Shown in pieces: positions 45,796 through 64,000 of a DNA stretch of 64,000 bases. The translations under genes were made by a program, and so were the position numbers. Source of the stretch: Pleodorina starrii (Eukaryota > Chlorophyta > Chlorophyceae > Chlamydomonadales > Volvocaceae). The stretch lies in the NCBI GenBank assembly GCA_030267565.1, contig BRXU01000028.1, positions 521,001 through 585,000 on the forward strand, read 5' to 3'. Below the pieces are notes generated by a model. That model saw only the letters and a list, made by a program, of their open reading frames with translations, made no database searches and had not been told where the DNA came from. How positions within the stretch are numbered: position 1 is the stretch's first letter; the number at the start of each line of letters is the position of its first letter.

Positions 45796-46322
45796 GTTTC
45801 TTTCGCACAGACCACGTAGCACAGCCTAACCCTGTAAAAGTTTCAAGTTGTGTCGTCTCAAAACGTTGGCCAGCGGTGCTATGAGCACGAGGCATATTGA
45901 TATGTACGACGCGCGACAAGAATTTTTGACCCGTACTGTGTCTGCACCCGTCCTGCGTCGCGGGGTCATGCACCTCGCCTCAACGACATCGGACAGGTTT
46001 CCGGCAATCGCTTAAAGTTTGACGGCAAGACCCCTCTGCGTGGAGCCCTCCCGTTATCATTTCGCGCTCCAATTCACACGCGCCCTAGCTATATTCGCGA
46101 CCAGCAACTATTATTAACACCCAACGCATTTTAATCCACATAAAGAGAACTACAGCAGCGGGTAACACTCACAGAAGACCCATCCCACAGCCGCTCCTAG
46201 CCCGCAACCCCGCCCCAGCACCTGTGCACCAGCCAAGCAGCAGCCCTCCCGCACCACACCCCCACACCCGCGCCCTCCCTCCCACCTGATCTCTGAGAGA
46301 AGCTTCCGCGGGCTCCGCGGCG
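45796..46322. promoter_or_regulatory. divergent intergenic region between Lifeguard and VPS34
   Basis: These 527 bases separate two outward-facing start codons and must contain both promoters. An A/T-rich patch with a 'cataaa' word lies at about 46100-46146, some 180 bases before the VPS34 ATG. No motif is strong enough to assign. Confidence 0.55.
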
Positions 46323-55658
<9,336 letters not shown>

Positions 55659-55680
55659 GGGGCAGAGGGGGGGGGCAGAG

Positions 55681-55718
55681 GGGGGTTATCCACGTATAGG
55701 CCGGAGCCCGTAAACGGT
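55681..55718 (-). repeat. dispersed repeat B, inverted copy after VPS34
   Basis: On the minus strand it reads 'accgtttacgggctccggcc' followed by 'tatacgtggataaccccc'. It is the longest and cleanest copy of this element and starts 22 bases after the VPS34 stop codon. Confidence 0.7.
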
Positions 55719-56797
55719 ATCAAATCAGAAAATTCCTTCCTGTCTGCAAAAGAAAAACGAGGTAAACTTGCAAGCAGCAAGGGCGTTAGATACAAACCGA
55801 GAAATTGTAGCGAGCCCGAGCTGAGCCGCCACGTGACGAGGACGAGACGAGACGTAAGGGTGGATGCTGGAAATTCGCTGAGGCTGAGGCAGAGGGGGAA
55901 GGGGCAGAGGGTGGGGGGGGCAGAGGGGGGCAGAGGGCGGAGGGGCTGAGGGCGGAGGGGCGGTGGCTGGCTGGCGGGAGGGAGGGAGGGGGCCGGCTGG
56001 AGGAGGGGCAAAGGGCGGAGGCTGGCTGGCGGGAAGGGGGCCCTCGGCTGAAGGGGATTCAGAAAAGGGGGAGGGGAGAGAAGCACCCCAAGAGGGGGTT
56101 GCCCAGGTGAGTGCTCCGGGAAGGTTTGGGGGGGTTTTCGGGAGGCGGGGAGGGGGAGGGGGGAATGTGTATGCCCGCTGCTGAATGCTGTGGGCAAGTA
56201 CGACACCGTAACCGCAATAAGTATGGCCGTGGCTGGGGCTGGGGCTGGGGCTGGGGCTGGTGTTTCCACCTGCAGCGTGCTTTGCTTTTTGGGGGGGCGG
56301 TCGTGGTGAGCGCTTCCAAAGAGGTGCGGAAGTCGGCTCCGTTGGGGGGTGGGAGCCCTACCGGTAGTAGGGGACAGGGCTTGGGGACCGAACCTGGGAA
56401 AGGCCCCAAATCGAAAGTCGCGTTAAACATGTGCATTTTGGGATGCGGCTGCGTGCATGACACATCTGGTTGGTTAAGGTCTGGTATGGAGTTATGCCTT
56501 TTCAACGTGGCTCCGCGAGCTCAGTATTGTGGAACGGGTTGTGGCGGCAGTTTATACGGTACACTGCGCGGGCGAGGGATGGAAGGTTGGAGGGTGCTGA
56601 CTGGGGGGACTTTTGGAGCCGCAAACTTGTACAGGCATTGGTAGATGCATGCTTTAATTCACACACGCAAGTAACGGAGGGGGGGCACCGTAGGGGTGGG
56701 TGGACCGTGGACGGGTTCGCCGGGTCGTACGCGTCCGTTGCCGTATTCTGAATTCGTCTGCAGGTGTCGCGCTTTGCATAACATCATAGGATAGCAG

Positions 56798-56802
56798 TGT
56801 AA
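56798..56802 (+). terminator. TGTAA, possible poly(A) signal of VPS34
   Basis: This TGTAA lies about 1.14 kb after the VPS34 stop and 177 bases before the next ATG. It is the only plus-strand TGTAA I find in the interval. Confidence 0.4.
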
Positions 56803-56978
56803 AAAAGGCTTGATTCCCAACGGAAGTTCCACCTTCGCTGTGCGTGCACAACAAAGCTTCGGTCCAAACATGAAACTTCCAGCCTGTGACAGCCGGGAGG
56901 CCAATGCCGTCCTGGAGGCATTTTTGCTACGGTCATAATATTTTACACATACAAAGCTTGCATTTTGGACATACAACC

Positions 56979-59900
56979 ATGGCCGGCGTCCAGGCTTTCC
57001 ACAACGACATCCCTGTGCTGGACATCGCGCCAGACCAGGCGAAGCGCGAAGCGCGCCAGTGGCTCAGCACATACCAGCATCTGAGGGCGCGGACGCAAGC
57101 AGTCGCCGCAGGTCCGCTTGCAGCGCTGTTGCCCGCCATGGATTCCTCCCATGTGCACGACGATTGCGACCCAGTCCTGCCGCGCCAGTCCTTCACCGAC
57201 CCAGTCCCTCTGCGCCGCAGAAATCGGGTCAGCGCCCACATGCGAAGCCCTCAAAGGAAAGGATACCTCCGCAGCCGCAGCGGCCGCTTCCGACAGCGCG
57301 CTGAGGCGCCTACAGTCCGAGGTGTGGACCCAAGTGGACGCTGCTCGGCTGTCGGTCCACAGGGTTAACGAGCTGGTAAGGCAAGAGGGATGGCCTCCAG
57401 GTGGCGTGGCGTAAGTACAACAATTTACAGCGGCAAGCTGACAGGCTGACACTCGGGGGGCCCAAGACCACCATCCCACACCAAACCCCGCTCATCTGTC
57501 ACACTTCGCTATCACAGCTGCCCTACGCCCCCCAACGCCCCCAACCCTTCCCTTGACTTCTTCCTCGCCCCCACAAAGACTCCAACCCCTCCCTTTTCCC
57601 CTCACCACAACCTCACTCCCCAACCCACCCCACCCCCGCCACGCGCCCAGCTGGCCCACGCCCGGCCCGGCCCGGCCGCCCCCGTGGAGGAGCTCGCGGT
57701 CGCCATCGACGCCGCCGAGCGCGCCCTGGCGGCGGTCCGCGCACAGCAGGTGGCCTCCCTGGAGCAGCTCTACCAGCAGGAGGCCCACCTGGAGGCGGAG
57801 ATCGCCGACATAGGAGCCCGGCTGGATGCGGATCTGCAGGCGGACGCGGAGAGGGCGGTGACGACGGCTGCGGCGGCGGCGGCAGCAGCGGCGGGGACGG
57901 GGACGGCGGCGGCGGCGAGTTTTGGGGCGGGGCGGCCCGCCAGCGCTGGACCCAGGTTGGTCCTTCGCGGGTAAAAAAAGGGGGGAAGATACCGCTGCGA
58001 AGGGACGGAGACGGCGCTTAGGGGCTAAGGGGTTTTTGGGTCCTTAGGGGGATGGGGGATGGGTGGGCGGGTGGATTGGCGCATTTGCTGCTGTGCTGGG
58101 GGGCCGTTCGACTCCAACGAAAAGCCGCGACCCGGGGCGCGGGGGGAGTACTCGGTCGGGCCCCGAGGTGGGAGGCCGGGCCAGGCCAGTGCGGAAGGGC
58201 AAGCGGAAAACAACATCAGCGCGGCCCTGCCACCCCGATCCCGAACCGCGCACTCCGCAGGCGACCCACATCCCGCGCTCGGGATCGCCGGCCTTCCACT
58301 GGCGGCGACGGAGGCGGCGGCTCCTCGGGGCCCGGAGGGCGAAGCGGCGGCGGCGGCGGCCGCGGCGGGGGTCTGGCCCCTGAGGTTGAGGAGTATGAGG
58401 AGTTCATGGCGGAGCACGGACCCACGGGTGGGTCGATGGTCGATCGCCCCCCGCGTTTTGGTACTCTGCGCTTGCGGCACCCGCCGTATCACGTGCCGCG
58501 TAGCTCATCGCTGTCATCTTTACAACTCCATCCCCACCACCGCCACCGACGCCCCGCACTCGTCTCTCTCCCCACACCCACCATCACCCCCACCATCACC
58601 CACACCATCACCCGCACCTCCCCACAACCAACCCCACCAGGCGGCTGGGACCCCGAGGACCACGAGGAATTTATCGCCATCCTGCGCTCCTGCGACGGCG
58701 ACTACAGCCACGCAGTGGCCATTGTGCTGGAGCGAGCTATCGGCTACAGCCGGTCCGAGGTGATGGCGCACGCGCGCTGGAACATGGAGCTGTTGGAACT
58801 GGAGGCGGCGAAGCGAGCGGCGCTGGAGAGGTGGCGCCGGGAGCGGCAGCAGGCGCGGGCGGCGCTGGGGGCGCAGCAGGCGTTGCTGCACAGCGACACG
58901 GCGGAGCGGGTGCGTGCGTTACGTGCAGTTGGTTGGTCGGTTGGTCGGTTGGTTGGCCTCCATCTCTCCGCTGCGGTACCGTATCTTCTTTGTTCCCCCC
59001 GGGCTCTTACGGCCGCCGCCGCCGCCGCCGCACTCGCGTGCGCGTTACTCGGGCTCCGTCCGTAACCCGCCAGGCTCAGCGCGAGCGGCAGCGAGACCAG
59101 CGCGGTCGGGAGGAGGAGGCCCACGTGGGTGCGCTGAAGAAGGCGATGGCGGAGCGCTGGCGAGCGGAGCGCGCGGAGCGGCAGCGCGCGGAGGCGGAGC
59201 GCCAGCGGGCTGCCGCGGAGGCGACGGCTGCGGCCCGGCGGTCGGAGCTGGAGCAGCGCCAGGCGGCCAACAAGCTGAGGCTGCACATGGCCAAGGAGGC
59301 CAAGGTGCGGCGGCGGGGGGGTTGGGGGGGCAGGCGGCAGGGCAAACACGGAATATACCGTGTACCACCCCAGCCTTCTCCACCCTGGCATTCTCTGAGC
59401 AGGGGCAAGGGCAACGCGGCAATTACGCGGCAACGGGGCAATTACGCGGCAATTACCGGCATCATCCATGTGGTGTTCTGAGCTGGGCAGGGTACCAGGG
59501 TCTCGATGCCGTCCACTCCCATATCGTGGTACGGTACTCACTCCCGTGTGAGGGCCGGTCCCGAACCCCTGCACTGCACTCCACTGCGCGAATCCATGCA
59601 TGCGCGATCCATGCGCTACCCTGCACTGCGCTGCGCTGCACTGCATTAGAGCATTACCAGTACCCTGTCCTGCGGGGTGCGCTGCTCTGCGCTGTGGCGC
59701 TGTGGTCCCAGGAGCGGCAGCGGCGAGAGGAGCAGCGGCGCGCGGCCGCCGAGGCGGCGGTCAAGGCCGCGCTGAGCGCTCCCACTCCGCAGCAGCTGGC
59801 GCGTGTCGCGGAGCGCAGCGCCGCCACCTTCCAGCGCCGGCAGTCGCTGCTGGCGGGGCAGGAGGCGCAGCGCGGTCGGCGGGAGCGGGTGCAGCAGCAG

Positions 59901-60548
59901 CTGTTGGACAAGGTGGGGCCCCTGGGTGGGCTGCGGTGGGGGGGGGGGTGGTGGTGGTCGCGAAGGGTGGTGCGCTCTGCGGTGGGTGTGGGTGTGGCTG
60001 CGCTCCGAGTTTCACACTGTTCGGGTCGGGTCGGGTCGGGTCATGAGGTGGTCGGAAAGGGGATCTCGTGAGGAGCGGCCGCCGCCGGATGGATCAGGGA
60101 TGAGGGGGAAGGGGTGAAGGATGTGCAGTGAGGGAGGCCGTGCCAGCGGCCGGCCGGACGGCAGCGGCGCTGGGGCATATGACATGGCGCCGGGGCCCCG
60201 CCACCCTCTCCCCGGGCCCCCGGCGCGGTAGTGACGTCCGCGGTTACGGGAGCTGCTCCGTTGCCGCCCAGCATTGCCGCACGGGACAGCTTCCACCACC
60301 ACCACCGCCACCATCACCAATTCACCACCCTTGCCGCTCACGGTTGACGGTTGGTGGTTGACGGTTGCACGCAGGTGCACGTGGACGTGCCGGCCGACCC
60401 CCGCCGCCTGCTCAAGGGCACCGCGGCGCACATGCAGCGGGTGCAGGCGCTGCAGGCGGAGGAGCTCAAGGCGCGGGACAGCGGCTTCATACTGCACGTC
60501 AGCAGCCGAGTGACGCCCACTTGGCGAGCGGGGCTGCAGGGAGGCTGA
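56979..60548 (+). CDS. CCDC112-like coiled-coil protein, 8 exons, 544 aa
   Basis: Exons are 56979-57111, 57221-57375, 57651-57955, 58261-58427, 58641-58909, 59074-59304, 59712-59912 and 60375-60548, all in phase. Residues 55-170 and 290-490 are long charged helices typical of coiled coils ('LRRLQSEVWTQVDAARLSV', 'ERQRREEQRRAAAEAAVKAA'). The diagnostic block is 'WDPEDHEEFIAILRSC' followed by 'SRSEVMAHARWNMELLELE' and 'RAALERWRRERQQA', matching the CCDC112 core (W..D H..F, then a helix ending in a W). The C-terminus 'VDVPADPRRLLKGTAAHMQR' and 'RVTPTWRAGLQ' also fits that family. Animal CCDC112 is a centriolar-satellite and sperm-tail protein, so a basal-body or flagellar role is likely but inferred. 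A poly-Ala and a Gly-rich stretch separate the two coiled-coil parts. The start is the ATG after an in-frame leader with no better candidate. Confidence 0.85.
57986..58018 (+). repeat. dispersed repeat C, partial copy in CCDC112-like intron 3
   Basis: The sequence 'gataccgctgcgaagggacg' followed by 'gagacggcgctta' shares the 'gacggagacggcg' core with the copies at 35921 and 63211. It is diverged and truncated. Confidence 0.45.
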
Positions 60549-63500
60549 GGACGCTGCAGGGAGGGAGAGAGCGAGAGAGCGGGAGAGACAGGGGAGGTAG
60601 GATTTGGGGGGGCATTGGGGGACATTGGGGGGGCGGGGGGCATTGCGGGCGCTGCCTTGATGACGCGGGATGCGGCGGGGGTTTGGGCTGGCGGGCGGGG
60701 CGCGTTGGAGGACGCGGTGGGGGCTGCTGCTGCTGCGGATGTGGGAGTGACGGCTGTGGGGTCCGTTAAGATGTTGAAGCCCGTGAGCAGACCAGAAGAT
60801 CGGGGGGCGTTGGGTGAAGGTGGTGGGGTAAATAGAGGTAGCTGGGTTGGGTGCTTGGGAGCACTGGTGTGTGGTGGTGGCGGTCCGGCAGCTGGGAGGG
60901 GGAGTTACACTGGAGATGAAACCGCAGCGGTGTGTGTGTGTGTGTGTGTGTGACGAGCGACCGCTTCTTTCCTTGCTTTGCTCGTTCCGTTTTTGGTTCA
61001 CACCGCTTTGTGTTTGGATGTGGACGATGGACAATGGACGCGCGACGCGGACTGGTGTGATCTGTTCCGGGGCCTGGAGGGGCACTTGTCAGAGGGCAAA
61101 AGAAGGAAAGATCGTCGGGAAGGGCGGGCGGGGGGCGCACGGTAGGAGCTGCTGTGGGGCGAGCGGGTGGCGGTGCACATTGCGGTGCCACGCAACCCCC
61201 CCTTCCTTCCTTCCTTCCTTCCCCGCACCCCTGTCGGGAGGCAGGCGGCCGCGCGCTGCCCTGCGGATGCTGATGCTGATGGACTTCCTGTCGGAACTGG
61301 CCGGCGGCCATGGTGGGTGGTTACCGTGTGGCGATGGTGGGTTGTGGCGCGGCGTGCGTTACGAGGGTGGCCGGGCCGCCTGGCGCGCATTCCGTGAACG
61401 GCTGGTACAACGTACAAGTGGAGCCACTTGCCAGAGGGGGGCGCAGGCAGCCACGACGAGAGGCTCAGCTGTTCTGTGCCGGAACCGATACTGGATCAGA
61501 TACCGAATATAGATCCCTCGATCAACCAACAGCGGACCTGCCCAGAGGCTCAATGCCCGCCTGCGGTCGGCCTGCCACCGACGTGCTATGCTCTTGGACA
61601 TCATCCTTGGGGCCATTGGTTCTTCGCCCCGTCCCCTCCCCCCCTCGCCGCCCCGCACCGACCACTTCGCCCTCCGCCACCCAGCCGCCTTCGGCTGCAG
61701 TGCCGCGTAGCCCCCCCCCCCCGAGGGGGGCGCTTTGCCTTATTCAGTAGAGGCGCCAGAGCCCACCGGGCTGCAAGCGGGCCCTCACTTGCCTCTGCCG
61801 CCCCCACTTGCCGCGATCGAATGGGCTCAATCAAAGCCATGGGATCCAAGTCATCCAACGGCTTTATAAACAGGATCCGGATCCAGGATCCGGTCCGAAG
61901 AACCCGGCAAGAGTCGTTGTGTCCGCCGCCAACCCGCATCCGACTCCCCCAGGATCACGTCGCCCCCACTTCGAACCCGAGAAGGAGCCGCTTTTATTAT
62001 CATCTCGGTTTCATCCAATCTCGGTTCTATGCAATCAAACACGCACATACACAAACACACCCGCACATGTGCATGCACACGCTCCAACGGCTGCTGGCGT
62101 GTCTCCTGCACCTCCGAATCACGAGTTCCTCGAATCCCTCCCCCCCCCGAATACGCGTCAGTCGACGCAATGCACGCATCGATGCAAAGCACCCCCCCCC
62201 TCCTCGCCCAACCGGCCCCCCCTCCCCCCACCACACACGGCGCAGCAACGTTCGGGCAGGGCCCACACAAAAGTGGAGGCGCCGCCAAAAAAACTCCCCC
62301 TATGCACTGCAAGAGGGCTTCCCCCTCCCCTCTCCATGGGGTCCCCGCGTTGCCGTATACATACATACACACACGCGCATACACACACGCATAGACACAC
62401 ACACAGACCGCAGCGAAACACGGTGCTGCGGCAGTGCGCGGAGCTCGTGACCGCAGCAGCAGCGTGCAGCCGCTTGCCAGAAAGTCGTATGCGACTGCTT
62501 TTGCTGTTCGCTGCTTTCCTCCGGGAGAGCGTGCCGAGTGCCGAGTGCCTCGGCGTGCACCTCCTCGCCGAAGCCATAGCGTCGTCGAGGAGGACGAAAG
62601 CGCGTGTACGGCAAAGTACGGCGCGGAGCACGCCGTACAAAACTCGCCCCCCCCCTCGCGCCACAAAAGCAACCTGCGCGACGGTCCACGGGTGCTGCAG
62701 ACCGTGTGCTGCTGCTGCTGCACCGCAGCCCTACCGATAATTCATTCACTGCTGCACATGCACTTGGAACTTGGCCTGACGGACCGCAACAACCAACACT
62801 CGAGCCCCAATCGCCGCCATCCACCGCCACCACCACCACAATCACCACCACCGTCGCCACCGCCAATCCTGCATCTGACTGGCTCGGATTTCCTCCTGTC
62901 ACGCACTTTCCTCCTCTTGTTGTCGCCCGCGCGGCACGAGCCGTCTTTTAAACTACGGTATGTCACCACCACGCCCCCCGCAATGGCGCGGCCGCCGCCT
63001 CGCGCCACCGCCAGCGGCAATGCGCCGCACTGCTCTGCCGTGATGCACTAATCCCGTATCGCATATCTGCCAAGACACAGCGCACCCTCCCCCCTCCTGC
63101 CAAGACACAGCCCCTACTAAGTACTCAGCACCCCTTCGGGGGGGAGGGGGGCTGCGCACAGCCCAACCGGCAGTCCCCCAGACCGCCTCCGCCTCCCGCG
63201 CAGCGGTTCCGGGTCCGTTCGCTAACGCCGTCTCCGTCTCCGCTGCGGTATCTTTTTTTCACCTCCCGCGCACAGCAGGGCCCCACACCCGCGCCTGCCT
63301 CTTTACCCCCTCGATCGATGCCTCGCTTTCCTCCGGATACCCGACCGGCGCCGCGCCGTGCCCTGCCCCCACCGCACGGCCACACACCTCTGCCGCCGCC
63401 GCCCCGTACCCGGTACCCCTGTACCGTACCGTGCCGTACCGTGACTCTCGTCCTCAGTTCAGTCATCTTTCCCACAACTGCGCGTCCCCAGCCACTCCTC

Positions 63501-63630
63501 TTGCACGGGGCGGGCCCCAGGAGAAGAAGCCGCCACCAGACCAAACCCTGGCCTCCCTCCCCACTCTCCACCACTAACAAGCACGCACACGCACACCCCC
63601 GGCCATCACTCCCTCGCATCCCGGCCGCCG
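60549..63630. other. convergent interval between CCDC112-like and PPTC7-like genes
   Basis: This is about 3 kb between two genes that end facing each other. It contains simple-sequence tracts (gt near 60930-60950, ca near 62360-62410), nested GGATCC words at 61873-61893 and one copy of repeat C. A stretch at 61246-61312 looks like a small exon but cannot be tied to a gene. Nothing else coding is supported. Confidence 0.45.
63211..63260 (-). repeat. dispersed repeat C, inverted copy
   Basis: On the minus strand it reads 'gataccgcagcggagacgga' followed by 'gacggcgttagcgaacggaccc'. It shares about 40 positions with the copy in antiporter intron 21. Confidence 0.65.
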
Positions 63631-64000
63631 TCACTCCACCACCGCGCAGAGCACCGTGATATCGTCCGGCTTGCCGCCGCTGTACACCATGTCAAAGTGC
63701 TCCGAAGCCGACGCGGCGTACGGCGTGCTGCGGTGCTTGTCGTACGACGCCTCGAACGCCAGCCGCGCCAGCCGCTGCGCGATAACGGACGGCCCCGAGC
63801 CGCGCGCGCGGCAGGCAGCCACCTCGTCCGCGATCTCAATGTCCGACAGATTGTCGTATAACCCGTCCGTACCCAGTACGACAACGTCACCCGGCCGTAC
63901 GGACTGCGTCGCGACGTCGCACATCTCCACCGAATCCGCCATCGCATGATGCCCCAGCTGGTACGGCCGCCCAAAGTCGTGCTCCAGTTGGTTTGTACGG
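63631..64000 (-). CDS. PPTC7-like PP2C protein phosphatase, 3' end only (122 aa)
   Basis: This is the C-terminal part of a metal-dependent Ser/Thr phosphatase; the gene continues beyond the right edge. One open exon encodes 'QLEHDFGRPYQLGHHAM', 'DVVVLGTDGLYDNLSD' and 'GGKPDDITVLCAVVE', then stop. The GTDGLxDN and KPDDIT motifs carry metal-binding aspartates of the PP2C fold. The 'RPYQLG' segment and the short ending are typical of the PPTC7 / plant PP2C 55/80 group, whose members are mostly mitochondrial or plastid. Targeting cannot be judged because the N-terminus is missing. Confidence 0.9.
   Translation of the reverse strand, partial: RTNQLEHDFGRPYQLGHHAMADSVEMCDVATQSVRPGDVVVLGTDGLYDNLSDIEIADEVAACRARGSGPSVIAQRLARLAFEASYDKHRSTPYAASASEHFDMVYSGGKPDDITVLCAVVE

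Larger units (their letters stand above)
55659..56978. other. interval between VPS34 and the CCDC112-like gene
   Basis: This holds the VPS34 3'UTR, G-rich simple sequence at about 55875-56200, a TGTAA at 56798 and the CCDC112-like promoter. An A/T-rich patch at about 56930-56945 lies just before that gene's ATG. No coding sequence is supported. Confidence 0.5.

Noticed and set aside
61246..61312. Possible small exon with CAG acceptor and GTGGGT donor encoding 'RMLMLMDFLSELAGG'.
   Set aside because: No neighbouring exon in phase could be found, and the CCDC112-like protein already has a proper end at 60548.
61950..61995. TTCGAACCC word suggesting a tRNA T-arm.
   Set aside because: The flanking bases do not form a T-stem and no D-arm or acceptor partner lies nearby.

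Overview
This window is nuclear DNA from a GC-rich eukaryote, most likely a volvocine green alga of the Chlamydomonas/Volvox/Gonium lineage. The reasons are genes split into many short exons by GC-rich GT-AG introns, long Gly/Ala/Pro/Gln-rich inserts inside conserved proteins, TGTAA words of the kind green algae use as poly(A) signals, an intron block of TTTTAGGG (the Chlamydomonas-type telomere unit), and plant-type proteins such as a PUX4-like p47 and a transit-peptide-bearing 6-phosphogluconolactonase. I cannot name the species. I rebuilt ten protein genes exon by exon. Every splice junction was checked for phase, and each complete coding sequence sums to a multiple of three.

Layout, left to right. 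Importin-beta (+, 2-4500) has 8 exons. An ERI2-like 3'-5' exonuclease with a GRF zinc finger (+, 6514-10166) has 7 exons. A RanBP2-type zinc-finger protein with an organelle-targeting-like N-terminus (-, 16293-11166) has 7 exons. A plastid-type 6-phosphogluconolactonase (-, 18244-17132) has one exon. A p47/PUX4-like Cdc48 adaptor (+, 18558-21727) has 8 exons and is divergent from the lactonase across 313 bp. A very large SOS1-like Na+/H+ antiporter (+, 22858-39187) has 26 exons and 2344 residues. A circularly permuted tRNA-Arg(CCG) gene lies on the minus strand at 41743-41657. A Lifeguard/BAX-inhibitor-1 family membrane protein (-, 45795-43762) has 4 exons. The class III PI3-kinase VPS34 (+, 46323-55658) has 18 exons and is divergent from Lifeguard. 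A CCDC112-like coiled-coil protein (+, 56979-60548) has 8 exons. The 3' end of a PPTC7-like PP2C phosphatase (-) runs off the right edge.

The protein genes are ordinary single-copy cellular genes (nuclear import, RNA decay, pentose-phosphate pathway, Cdc48/p97, ion homeostasis, autophagy and endosomal lipid signalling, cilia). I see no operon-like or defence-like grouping.

The most notable element is the permuted tRNA gene. The 3' half precedes the 5' half, all four stems pair fully once the halves are reordered into a 73-nt tRNA, and the outer flanks form a 7-bp helix as expected for excision at the anticodon loop. Other notable items are a GC-AG intron in VPS34 that starts directly in 42 perfect hexamer copies, three families of short dispersed repeats, mostly intronic, interstitial telomere-like repeats, a decoy splice acceptor in the antiporter gene, and very long disordered inserts in the antiporter and in the VPS34 kinase N-lobe.
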